From Desulfobulbaceae bacterium (GTDB lineage Bacteria > Desulfobacterota > Desulfobulbia > Desulfobulbales > Desulfocapsaceae), in NCBI GenBank assembly GCA_024636345.1, contig JAGXHG010000040.1:21322-85321 (forward strand): a DNA stretch of 64,000 nucleotides, given 5' to 3'. Positions 55,660 through 63,572 of this stretch are shown here, in pieces. The position numbers and the translations under genes were made by a program. The notes below the pieces were generated by a model. It made no database searches. It was not told the origin of the DNA and saw only the letters and a list, made by a program, of their open reading frames with translations. How positions within the stretch are numbered: the first letter of the stretch is position 1; the number at the start of each line of letters is the position of its first letter.

Positions 55660-56175
55660 TCAGACTGTTGTAAGACCATCCAAACGAAAATATTTCTCGA
55701 TAAAATCGGCAATTTCCATACCTTGATCAAGCCTGAAGAGGGCACAGCCTGGATCATCAGGGAGAACAAGGTCAGTGGCCACAACTATGACTCCCTGCAC
55801 CTGCTCCCATAACAAAGGCTGATCCGTCTCCCTTCTGACCTCGATCTTTGGCACCCCATCCGCCCCTTTAAAGCCTTCACCGATAACAATATCCACATCA
55901 AAACAGAAACGGCGAGCCAGATCCACCAGAGACTTGCCCTTGTTTTCGGTAATCATGGTCATCTGGTCAGGTGCCACCAGAAGCACAGTATCAGCCCCGG
56001 ACTGACGATGTCTGGCAGTATCGGTGCCCGGCGCACCAAAGCTGATCCCCTGTTCCTTGGTCGATTTGATCACCGCCACCCGATAGCCACGCTGTTTCAG
56101 ATGGGCGACCACCTTGGTCACCAGGGTGGTCTTGCCACTGTTGTGCCAGCCGATAAAGGTAATAATGGGAAGCAT
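55660..56175 (-). CDS. mobB: Molybdopterin-guanine dinucleotide biosynthesis adaptor MobB
   Basis: About 171 residues from the first true ATG at 56175; the upstream frame only reaches a TTG. PIITFIGWHNSGKTTLVTKV is the P-loop of MobB (more usually G..nSGKTTL). GYRVAVIKSTKEQG and GEGFKGADGVPKIEVRR are the other family motifs. It is a GTP-binding partner of MobA in attaching GMP to molybdopterin, needed by DMSO-reductase-type enzymes. It is the last gene of a minus-strand group with the radical SAM and hydantoinase-like genes, but separated by 131 bases containing palindromes. Confidence 0.92.
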   Translation of the reverse strand: MLPIITFIGWHNSGKTTLVTKVVAHLKQRGYRVAVIKSTKEQGISFGAPGTDTARHRQSGADTVLLVAPDQMTMITENKGKSLVDLARRFCFDVDIVIGEGFKGADGVPKIEVRRETDQPLLWEQVQGVIVVATDLVLPDDPGCALFRLDQGMEIADFIEKYFRLDGLTTV

Positions 56176-56209
56176 AGAAAGGTCGCTAGTTAAGGGTTGA
56201 AGGTAATCT

Positions 56210-56256
56210 GGATGCAACGCATCCGTATAACTCTATTCCCATGCAGCGCATGGGAA
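56210..56256. repeat. Two adjacent palindromes (REP-like) upstream of mobB
   Basis: GGATGC-AAC-GCATCC (56210-56224) and TTCCCATGC-AGC-GCATGGGAA (56236-56256) are both perfect stems with three-base loops, 11 bases apart. The second resembles the widespread TTCCCxxGC...GCxxGGGAA intergenic palindromes. It lies between radical-SAM stop and mobB start. Confidence 0.6.
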
Positions 56257-56306
56257 CAAGATAAATCCATAAAAAAAGGACCGCACAGACCATCTCAAGG
56301 ACAAAA

Positions 56307-58370
56307 TCACCTTTTATTTCCACCACCCTTCCGGGCCAGTGCTTCCTGAAAATGATCAAAGCATAGAGGTGTCAGGCCCGTCGTCGCTCCTGCGCCTTCC
56401 TTGGCGCCCCCGACACTGGACCATCCCTGGCCTGCGTCCGAATCAAGTTGCAGGGCTCCTTCCAGGTACTGGCCCATAAACTGCTCTTCCCGTCGACGCA
56501 GCTCATCCAAGGGGAAACGGGGACGAATCTTCTTTCCGGACCCAACCTTCATTTTCCTTTTTGCAGGCAGAGGCCACGCCTTGGCAAAAACCCTTTGTCC
56601 ATAGCGCAGCAGATACAAAAACGAATGATGGGTGGAAATGGCCCCGGCCCAAGGGTAATGATCGAGTTGATAGCGGGAGGAGAGATCATCAATCTGCGTG
56701 TCCAGTTGGGCAGATTGACGGTCATTGATAGTTGTCCCGACAGTGCGAACGGTATAAAGCGGGAAGAGCCTGAACACGTCGCCTGCCGTAAAGTAGATGG
56801 AATCAATACCAAACTCTTCCGGCCGACAGGCAATCCTGGAGCCCGGGGTCAGGCCGAAGGTGCCGACGATAAACTGATCCACGACCTTTCTTTCTGCCGT
56901 CAACAGGTCCAACGTCGCCTTAGCCTCCTTGAATCCTTCGCCCGGATGACCGAGAAAGGTCATCCAGGCAGTGGAAATTCCGGCCTGATGAAAATGACGA
57001 TTAACCGAGCAAATGCGCTCAGATGTTGTCCCCTTGTGCATGAGGCGCAAGACCGTCTGCGAACAGCTCTCAACTCCGAAGGCCACGGCCCGCAGGCCAG
57101 ACAGGTAGAGCAGACAACAACGCTCAGGCGTATAGGCTGCCTCAATACGCAGATCTGTCGACCAGTAAATCTCAAGCCCGGTATCGAGGATTTCCTGGGC
57201 CAGACGAAAGGCATATTCGGGCGAGAGGACATCACAGGAGAGATAAAAATTGGCAACGCCAAACTCCTCCTGCATCGCACGTAGATCGGCCACTGCCTGT
57301 TGTACCGGGATCTCCCGGTAGGCATGCGCTCCGGATTGATTAAATCCATAGCCGCAGAAAGAGCATTTATTCCAGTAGCAGCCCCTGGTCGGACTATAGA
57401 GAAGCATGGGCGAGGGCGCCAGGTAGAGTTTCAAATCAAGATCGGAATAGTCTGGTACCACGCTCTCCACAAGATCCAGAACCCAGGGCGGCCCCTGATG
57501 GACAACGCCGCTGACCTTATCGCGGGTGATGAGATTGGGGATAGCGGCAAGTTGTTCCTGATCAGGGAGGCCCTCAGCGAGCAGGGGCAGAAGCTGCTCC
57601 AGGGTCTTCTCTCCCTCCTGCATGGTGATGGCGTCCACATGGTCTAAAATCCAGGACACCACCTCAGGACGGCCATGACGGACCATCAAATCAAGGCAAG
57701 GCCCACCCAGCATCAGGAAACAGCCAGGAAAGGCGTCCCTGAGCAGACGACAGAGATAAAATGCCTCGGGAATCTGGGAGACAAAGGTCAGAGAGATCCC
57801 GACAAAGAGCGGAGGTTCAAGTTCCGCTAACTGCTGGCGATAAAAATGATCAAGGGGACTTGTACGATGAGTGATATAGGAGTCCAGAAGACAGAAATCC
57901 CAAGGCGCCACCAGGTGATCTGCCCGATTGCAGTTGAAGCGAAAAGGGAAATAGACCGCCTCCATGATCTGAAAGAGATCTTCAATCCCATCACGACCTG
58001 CACCATAAGCGGCCCGATCATAAAAGCTGCGGTCATCCCGCATCACCGTCATTACCGCAGCAAAATCCTGAAAGAGAGGCAGAGCCTCTGCCAGCCGTCG
58101 ATATTCCATCTGCTCGGACAGGGTCAAACTCTCACGACCATTCAGCACCTGAAACCGTACCGACAAGTGCTGTTGCCACTCATCAATGGTGGACTCAGCC
58201 GTCAGGACAGAAAAGGCCTCAACATTAAAATCCCGGACTGTCACCAGAATCCCGCGCCTGCCCAGATATCCCTTGAGAGTTGGCAGACTCACATAGGGCC
58301 AGGTAGGATCGGCAAAAGGCGGGTAGATGAGCAGGGATTTTCCTGCAGACAGTGAACAATGATTACTCAT
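56307..58370 (-). CDS. B12-binding-domain radical SAM protein
   Basis: About 687 residues from the ATG at 58370. A cobalamin-binding-like Rossmann domain comes first (SLLIYPPFADPTWPYVSLPT; LFVGISLTFVSQIPEAFYLC; FLMLGGPCLDLMV). The radical SAM cluster motif is at about residue 330, RGCYWNKCSFCGYGFN. It has spacing C-x4-C-x2-C rather than the usual C-x3-C-x2-C. LRAVAFGVESCSQTVLRLMH is a later SAM-fold segment. A twin-GGA repeat lies near the C-terminus (about residues 644-662). Substrate unknown. It starts 25 bases after the hydantoinase-like gene. Confidence 0.85.
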   Translation of the reverse strand: MSNHCSLSAGKSLLIYPPFADPTWPYVSLPTLKGYLGRRGILVTVRDFNVEAFSVLTAESTIDEWQQHLSVRFQVLNGRESLTLSEQMEYRRLAEALPLFQDFAAVMTVMRDDRSFYDRAAYGAGRDGIEDLFQIMEAVYFPFRFNCNRADHLVAPWDFCLLDSYITHRTSPLDHFYRQQLAELEPPLFVGISLTFVSQIPEAFYLCRLLRDAFPGCFLMLGGPCLDLMVRHGRPEVVSWILDHVDAITMQEGEKTLEQLLPLLAEGLPDQEQLAAIPNLITRDKVSGVVHQGPPWVLDLVESVVPDYSDLDLKLYLAPSPMLLYSPTRGCYWNKCSFCGYGFNQSGAHAYREIPVQQAVADLRAMQEEFGVANFYLSCDVLSPEYAFRLAQEILDTGLEIYWSTDLRIEAAYTPERCCLLYLSGLRAVAFGVESCSQTVLRLMHKGTTSERICSVNRHFHQAGISTAWMTFLGHPGEGFKEAKATLDLLTAERKVVDQFIVGTFGLTPGSRIACRPEEFGIDSIYFTAGDVFRLFPLYTVRTVGTTINDRQSAQLDTQIDDLSSRYQLDHYPWAGAISTHHSFLYLLRYGQRVFAKAWPLPAKRKMKVGSGKKIRPRFPLDELRRREEQFMGQYLEGALQLDSDAGQGWSSVGGAKEGAGATTGLTPLCFDHFQEALARKGGGNKR
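56384..56439 (-). repeat. Twin-GGA-hairpin repeat, copy 7 (radical SAM gene, sense)
   Basis: Minus strand: GGCC-AGGGAT-GGTC, then CAGTGTCGGG, then GCGCC-AAGGAA-GGCGC (perfect 5-bp stem), then AGGAGCGAC. GGA to GGA is 26 bases. The protein reads DAGQGWSSVGGAKEGA. Shares 19 identical bases with copy 2 and 14 with copy 1. Confidence 0.85.
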
Positions 58371-58395
58371 AAGATGATAAGGTTTCAACCCATTC

Positions 58396-60096
58396 TTATA
58401 CTTGGCGCTTAGTATCGGACAGGGACATACTAAGAGCAGAAGCACCCTTACCAAGCAGGGCGGCGCCAATGGCGTTGCCAACCTCGCAATGGTCAGGGAA
58501 AGTGACGGAGGTGCCCAGTCGCTTGGCCACACCAGGCAGGAAATAGCGGGAAGCGGCCCCAATGCCGATCAAAGGTATTTTCAGAGAGAATTCAACAGCA
58601 AGTACCGGATGACTGTCACGGCTGGTGATAAACGAGGTCAGCGATTTTCCCCAGTAGCGATGAATGATATAATCGATGATCAAATCTTCAATCTGTTTTT
58701 CGGTACGGCGCATGACCTCCTGACAGAACTGTTCAGGATCGCCCCCCTTGATCCGGGCCAGAACAGCAGCACCATCTTTAGCCACCTCACTATTTCCAAG
58801 AGAAATCAGGCCCAGGGCATGCAGGGCATCGGTGGGGGTAAAGCCGGTTTCAAAGATTAACTGGGCCCGGGCCAGTCCCTCCAGATGTTTTTCCAGGGGA
58901 ACAGAGGAAATCCCAATGGCAGCTCCAATGGCCGCAGGTGTTGTCGGCCCATGCTGACGGAGAAAAGTAATCACCAAATCATCAAGACCCGTCGGCACTT
59001 TCGCCTCGGCGACCAGCCCAATACAGCGGGAGGAGGCGCCGGCACCTAACCATTCAGAGGCCTGAGGAAGAATCTCGCCATGGATAGAAGAAGAGCGACT
59101 GAAGGCCATAGACAGAGGAACAACACGGGTAGGCCCGATGTGAAGTGCGCCCTGCTCATCGATCACCACATGACTGTCACCGCCGATTCCCCCGGTAAAC
59201 ATATCAATCGCCTCCACATGAGTCTGCCACTCACCGATCTGACAGCCATCAGGGGCCAAAACCGGCCTGCCGTTTTCAATCATGGCAATGTCAGTGGTGG
59301 TACCGCCCACATCAATGACCAGGGCGTCGCCATTGGTCTGCAATGCCCCGAAATGAGCAGTGCAGGCGGGACCGCTTGCCACCGTCACCCCAGCCCGCTC
59401 CACGGCCTGATCAATGGACACGGTCTGGCCATTGCCGCCAATGATCACTACCGGACAGGAGAGCTCCTGCTTGATCATGGCAACCTGAACACCACCAATA
59501 TAGTCCTGCATCAGGGGCATGAGCTTGGCATGGAGGGCAGCAGTGGCGGCCCTCTCCCGCATGCCTGCCTGCTGGCTGGTCCGGTGCGAACAGAAGACCG
59601 GCTTGGGATCAAGCATCCCAATGGCCTTTTCCGCCACCAGCTCATGGGTAGGATTTTCCATGGACATGGCACTACAGACCGCATAGGCATCCACCTCACC
59701 GGCCAGCCCCCGTGCCGTATCCACCAGATTCTCCAGATCGAGCGGCTCTTCTTCGACGCCTTGAATGGTATGGCCGCCCTTGATAAAGGCCACAGCCACC
59801 ACCGGAAGTTTGAAATGTTTGACATAGCCGATCACAAAAAGGCCAACCCTGGCCCCTTTGCCTTCAACAACGGCATTGGTGGCCAGGGTGGTGGAGACAG
59901 CCAGTTGCTGAATATCTGAGGGTGCTATCCCGGATCCCTGCAGAAGCGAGGCTAGAACATGGCCTGTTCCTGAGGCCAGATGATAATGGGTGGTCGGTTC
60001 CTTGGCCGTAGCCATAACCGCACCGCTGTCTGCCTCAATAAGAACTGCATCAGTGTAGGTTCCCCCCGTATCTATGCCTATGATGTATTTTTTCAT
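58396..60096 (-). CDS. Hydantoinase/oxoprolinase (HyuA-like) family protein
   Basis: 566 residues of the ASKHA ATPase fold. The phosphate-binding start is YIIGIDTGGTYTDAVLIEAD, the second site is ALVIDVGGTTTDIAMIENGR, and VTVASGPACTAHFGALQ and MFTGGIGGDSHVVIDEQG follow. HyuA proteins open hydantoin or 5-oxoproline rings with ATP; a broad paralogous group in anaerobes has unknown substrates. It is shorter than 5-oxoprolinase and has no HyuB partner here. It is first in a minus-strand group with a B12-type radical SAM gene, so an unusual coenzyme or amino-acid pathway is possible. Confidence 0.85.
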   Translation of the reverse strand: MKKYIIGIDTGGTYTDAVLIEADSGAVMATAKEPTTHYHLASGTGHVLASLLQGSGIAPSDIQQLAVSTTLATNAVVEGKGARVGLFVIGYVKHFKLPVVAVAFIKGGHTIQGVEEEPLDLENLVDTARGLAGEVDAYAVCSAMSMENPTHELVAEKAIGMLDPKPVFCSHRTSQQAGMRERAATAALHAKLMPLMQDYIGGVQVAMIKQELSCPVVIIGGNGQTVSIDQAVERAGVTVASGPACTAHFGALQTNGDALVIDVGGTTTDIAMIENGRPVLAPDGCQIGEWQTHVEAIDMFTGGIGGDSHVVIDEQGALHIGPTRVVPLSMAFSRSSSIHGEILPQASEWLGAGASSRCIGLVAEAKVPTGLDDLVITFLRQHGPTTPAAIGAAIGISSVPLEKHLEGLARAQLIFETGFTPTDALHALGLISLGNSEVAKDGAAVLARIKGGDPEQFCQEVMRRTEKQIEDLIIDYIIHRYWGKSLTSFITSRDSHPVLAVEFSLKIPLIGIGAASRYFLPGVAKRLGTSVTFPDHCEVGNAIGAALLGKGASALSMSLSDTKRQV

Positions 60097-60231
60097 AATT
60101 CTTTGTCGATTTTCATACGATTGTATTCATAATCAAGATAATTTATTCACGTCCTTGTCATCGATGATCTACCACGTCATATTTGCTGATGCCACCTTTC
60201 AATTCGTATAAAACAATAGCAGGATTTTTTA

Positions 60232-60254
60232 AAGGGTTATAATATACTACCCTT
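60232..60254 (+). promoter_or_regulatory. Candidate cmoA promoter -10 flanked by an inverted repeat
   Basis: TATAAT at 60238-60243 lies between AAGGGT (60232-60237) and ACCCTT (60249-60254). A repressor binding this inverted repeat would cover the -10. No good -35 was found at the expected spacing, so confidence is low. Confidence 0.35.
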
Positions 60255-60309
60255 ACGCTAAATCAATCATCATAATCCTCAGCCCAGTCCTGATTCCTTT
60301 ATTGTCGCC

Positions 60310-61047
60310 ATGTTACCCACTAGCAAAGACACCCTTTTCGCCATCAATCAGGTCCAGGAAGATTTTGTCTTTAGTGAACGGGTCGCCCAGGTCTTCGATG
60401 ACATGCTGGACCGCTCCATTCCTTTTTACCAGGAGGTCATCAAAGGAACGGCCCGTCTCCTCGACACCTTTCTCCACCAGAATGACACGGTCGTCGATCT
60501 TGGCTGCTCCACCGGCACCACCCTACTGCAACTAGCACGACTGTTACCGGAAAAGGGACTGCAATTCAAGGGAATCGACAACTCACCTGCCATGCTCCAC
60601 AAGGCCCGCCTGAAGGCTGAGATGTTCTCCAAACAGGATCAGGTCTCCTTTGTTGCCCGGGACATCACCGATCTGGATCAGGTCGATACCGGAGCCTTTC
60701 TCCTCAACTACACCCTTCAGTTCATCCGCCCCTTGCGTCGCAAGGACTTTATCCACAGACTTTTCGACAACCTGCGCCCCGGAGGCGTCCTGATCCTCAG
60801 TGAAAAAAAGATTTCCCACGACCCTCTGCTCAACCGTAAATATATCGACATCTACCATCAGTTCAAGCTGGAACGCGGTTATTCAGAGCTCGAAATTGCC
60901 AAAAAAAGAGAGGCCCTGGAAAATATCCTGATCCCCTTTTCCATTGAAGAAAACCGAGAACTCCTGCTGGGTGCCGGATTTACAAACGTTGAGACCTTCT
61001 TCCAGTGGTTCAATTTTGTCTCCTTTATTGCCATCAAACCGGGTTGA
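60310..61047 (+). CDS. cmoA: Carboxy-S-adenosyl-L-methionine synthase
   Basis: 245 residues, normal length. It has the family start KDTLFAINQVQEDFVFSERV, the SAM-binding DLGCSTGTTLLQLARLLPE, IDNSPAMLHKARLK, and the Cx-SAM-specific LNYTLQFIRPLRRKDFIHRL. The enzyme makes carboxy-SAM from SAM and prephenate for tRNA wobble-uridine modification. cmoB follows after 5 bases. Confidence 0.95.
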   Translation: MLPTSKDTLFAINQVQEDFVFSERVAQVFDDMLDRSIPFYQEVIKGTARLLDTFLHQNDTVVDLGCSTGTTLLQLARLLPEKGLQFKGIDNSPAMLHKARLKAEMFSKQDQVSFVARDITDLDQVDTGAFLLNYTLQFIRPLRRKDFIHRLFDNLRPGGVLILSEKKISHDPLLNRKYIDIYHQFKLERGYSELEIAKKREALENILIPFSIEENRELLLGAGFTNVETFFQWFNFVSFIAIKPG

Positions 61048-61052
61048 ACCAG

Positions 61053-62036
61053 ATGCCATCTTCCATCGATTATCTTTCCCTGCTTCCAGAAACCGCCCGT
61101 CGTCAGGAGATTTTGTCCCTCCACCAGGAACGGCAGCAATGGATCAATCAACAGAAGAAAGGTTTTCTCCGCTATCGCACACCCTGTGAATCCCTTGCCC
61201 CTTTTGCTGCCCGGACCGTCGACTGCACTGGAGATACCGTCATCATCGGTGGTCCCGACGAACTGAATTCCGACGAACAGGCGCAGGTCAGAGAAGCCAT
61301 GCGTGCCTTCATGCCTTGGCGCAAAGGCCCTTTTTCAGTCTTTGGCATTGATATCGATGCCGAATGGCGGAGTGAGCGCAAGTGGCAGCGCTTGCTGCCG
61401 ATGCTGCCCGACCTGAAGGACAAGATCATCGCTGATATCGGCTGCAACAACGGCTACTACATGTTCCGCATGGCCCCCTATCGCCCCAAACTGGTGCTCG
61501 GCCTGGAACCCTCCATGCAGCACTATTACTGTTTCAAGGCCTTGAACAGCATGGCCAGACAGGACGCACTCCATATTGACCTGCTCGGCGTGGAACATCT
61601 CTCCCTTTTCCCTGATTGCTTTGATGTCCTCTTCCTTATGGGCATCATCTACCACCGCGCCTCACCCATTGATGTGCTGCGTGACATCTATCAGGCGCTG
61701 CGCCCCGGCGGCACCCTACTTCTGGAATCCCAGGCCATTCCAGGAGAGGCGCCCATCGCCCTCTTTCCCGACAAGACCTATGCCAAGGTCCCTGGCACCT
61801 ATTTTATCCCCACCGGCCATTGCCTCCATCTGTGGATGGAGAAGGCAGGCTTTGATGAAGTGGAGCTCTTCTGTCAGCACCCCATGAGCTCTGAAGAACA
61901 ACGATCCACCGAATGGATGGCCTTTGAATCGTACAGCGATTTTATCGATCCGCGGAACCCGGCGCTTACCGTGGAAGGATATCCGGCTCCGCACCGCGTC
62001 TTCCTGCGAGGCAGGAAAAAAGCAATCTCTTGCTGA
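61053..62036 (+). CDS. cmoB: tRNA U34 carboxymethyltransferase
   Basis: 327 residues from the ATG at 61053, five bases after the cmoA stop; an earlier frame start lies inside cmoA. AFMPWRKGPFSVFGIDIDAE, then ADIGCNNGYYMFRMAPYRPK (SAM site), LGLEPSMQHYYCFKALNSM and FDVLFLMGIIYHRASPIDVL are all conserved CmoB segments. It transfers carboxymethyl from carboxy-SAM to 5-hydroxyuridine at tRNA position 34, giving cmo5U. Confidence 0.95.
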   Translation: MPSSIDYLSLLPETARRQEILSLHQERQQWINQQKKGFLRYRTPCESLAPFAARTVDCTGDTVIIGGPDELNSDEQAQVREAMRAFMPWRKGPFSVFGIDIDAEWRSERKWQRLLPMLPDLKDKIIADIGCNNGYYMFRMAPYRPKLVLGLEPSMQHYYCFKALNSMARQDALHIDLLGVEHLSLFPDCFDVLFLMGIIYHRASPIDVLRDIYQALRPGGTLLLESQAIPGEAPIALFPDKTYAKVPGTYFIPTGHCLHLWMEKAGFDEVELFCQHPMSSEEQRSTEWMAFESYSDFIDPRNPALTVEGYPAPHRVFLRGRKKAISC

Positions 62037-62189
62037 CAACAAAGAAAAAACATGGCAAAACTTGCCTTTGAATGCAGGTGTGGTATAGAATTGAGCATAA
62101 AACTTTCCAATACCACTTAGAAGCCGTTTCTGAAGTTCGAACGGCGATATTTTTTTATTACAGCGGCTTAATGAATAAGGAGAACATAT

Positions 62190-62741
62190 ATGGATCAGAA
62201 TTCCTGCACCCTCTGCAGTGGTGGCCTGAAAGGGGCCGAGGCAACCTTTGGTGAAACAGCAGAACAATGGGGCGTAAAAGAAATTATCTACACCTTTGAA
62301 GGGCACAAGCTGCATCGGGAAAACAATGCGGTCTATCTCAGCCAGCAGGACCTGGAACGGGGCGATATCAGCATGGAGCTGGCCTCAAAGATGCTCAACC
62401 GTACCTATTACGAGACCTCCAAGATCAGAAAGGTATTGCAAACCATCTTTCATATGGTCAACAACGGCCACCAGATCTTTGTCATTGGCACCATCCTCGA
62501 AGACAATTCAGTCAAGGGTGGTACAGGCTGGGCTGTGGAACTGGCCAAACTGTTCAACCGCCCCCTCCACGTCTTTGATCAACCCCGTAAACAATGGTTT
62601 ACCTGGAAAGAGAACCAGTGGCAGACAGATACCCCGGTCATTGAATACAACACCTTTGTAGGGTCAGGTACCAGATATCTCAGTGATGCCGGCCGTGAGG
62701 CCATCATAAAACTTTTTGAGGACTCTTTTGGCCCTCAATAA
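62190..62741 (+). CDS. SLOG/Rossmann-like conserved protein
   Basis: 183 residues with AAGGAG before the ATG. The order CSGGLKGAEATFGETAEQWG, then FVIGTILEDN, VKGGTGWAVELAKLFNRPLH, and FVGSGTRYLSDAGREAII matches a conserved small Rossmann-type group related to SLOG/lysine-decarboxylase-like nucleotide-binding proteins. The N-terminal CxxC (CTLC) is at residues 6-9. Members are thought to bind nucleotide ligands, but no reaction is established. It lies between cmoB and a HIT hydrolase, which could process related nucleotides. Confidence 0.72.
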   Translation: MDQNSCTLCSGGLKGAEATFGETAEQWGVKEIIYTFEGHKLHRENNAVYLSQQDLERGDISMELASKMLNRTYYETSKIRKVLQTIFHMVNNGHQIFVIGTILEDNSVKGGTGWAVELAKLFNRPLHVFDQPRKQWFTWKENQWQTDTPVIEYNTFVGSGTRYLSDAGREAIIKLFEDSFGPQ

Positions 62742-62780
62742 CTCCACTTCCTTTTGACCTAACACTGTAAGAGAAAAATC

Positions 62781-63125
62781 ATGAACAAACACTGCCTTTT
62801 CTGCAAGATTATTGCCGGTGAGATCCCAGCGGACAAACTCTATGAAGACGATGAGTTTCTGGCCTTTCGGGATATATCACCTCAGGCACCTGTCCATTTT
62901 CTACTCATCCCCAAAAAACATATTGTTGGACCGGCATTTATGGAAGCGGAAGATGAGCAGCTCATGGGCAAGATGATGCGCATAGGTGCGCGGCTTGCCA
63001 CCGAACTCGGGCTCATTGATGGTTACCGGATGATCTTTAACAATGGCGCTGCTGCAGGCCAGACCGTCTTTCACATCCATCTCCACGTTCTCGGCGGCCG
63101 CCAGTTGCTCTGGCCGCCAGGCTGA
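62781..63125 (+). CDS. HIT-family nucleotide hydrolase (HinT-like)
   Basis: 114 residues. It begins CLFCKIIAGEIPADKLYEDD and has PQAPVHFLLIPKKHI, then the catalytic histidine triad in TVFHIHLHVLGGRQL. Members hydrolyse purine nucleoside phosphoramidates such as AMP-lysine adducts. The zinc-binding CxxC (LFCK region, Cys5 and Cys8) seen in many HinTs is present. It follows the SLOG-like gene after 39 bases, so the two may be an operon. Confidence 0.95.
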   Translation: MNKHCLFCKIIAGEIPADKLYEDDEFLAFRDISPQAPVHFLLIPKKHIVGPAFMEAEDEQLMGKMMRIGARLATELGLIDGYRMIFNNGAAAGQTVFHIHLHVLGGRQLLWPPG

Positions 63126-63572
63126 TTCTAAAAATTCAGAAATTTAGCACGGGGGCCGGCCACATACAAAAAGGCCGCCCTCCGTACTGACCGAGACAAA
63201 GCTATTCCAGCTCTTCCCCAAAGAATTCCCCATCCGCCGAAACTCAATCCGTCATTCACTGAAAGCAATTGATATGAACGACCATTGTCAAGTTCGTTAG
63301 ATTCAGTCTGGTAATTTTAATTTTGTGAGTCTGAACCAGAGTCAATAGATTTTGGAAAGATCTTAACTTTAGCAAGGTGTACCCTCTCAGGAAGAATGTT
63401 AATTTGCAGGTTTTCTTAAATGGTTAAGCTTGGCAAGAGGCATCTCTTCCCCTGGATAATGTGGATGGATTGATTGAAAATATAGGGAGGGGCAAGAATA
63501 GTTCATCGGTAAGAAAAATGTCAGTGCTGCCAGTTACATTGCAGCCTTTGTCAACAGCACAAAGGGACTGCA
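63126..63572. other. 447-bp region without a convincing gene before the IS91-type transposase
   Basis: It contains one strong hairpin (63151-63183) just after the HIT gene. The rest is AT-rich and probably includes the left end of the IS91-like element; no terminal sequence or target site could be defined. Short open frames here resemble no protein. Confidence 0.5.
63151..63183 (+). terminator. GC-rich hairpin after the HIT gene
   Basis: GGGGGCCGGCC and GGCCGCCCTCC pair over 11 positions with a single mismatch (including one G-T) around an 11-nt loop. No T-run follows, so it could be a rho-independent-like structure or the boundary of the mobile element. Confidence 0.4.

Noticed and set aside
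58416..58480. GGACAGGGACATAC at the end of the hydantoinase-like gene plus a nearby GCGCCAATGGCG
   Set aside because: Spacing between the two elements is wrong and the second loop has no GGA.
58371..58562. Extension of the radical SAM protein upstream to 58562
   Set aside because: It overlaps the hydantoinase-like gene end and is Pro/Leu-rich without family similarity; the ATG at 58370 fits the domain start.
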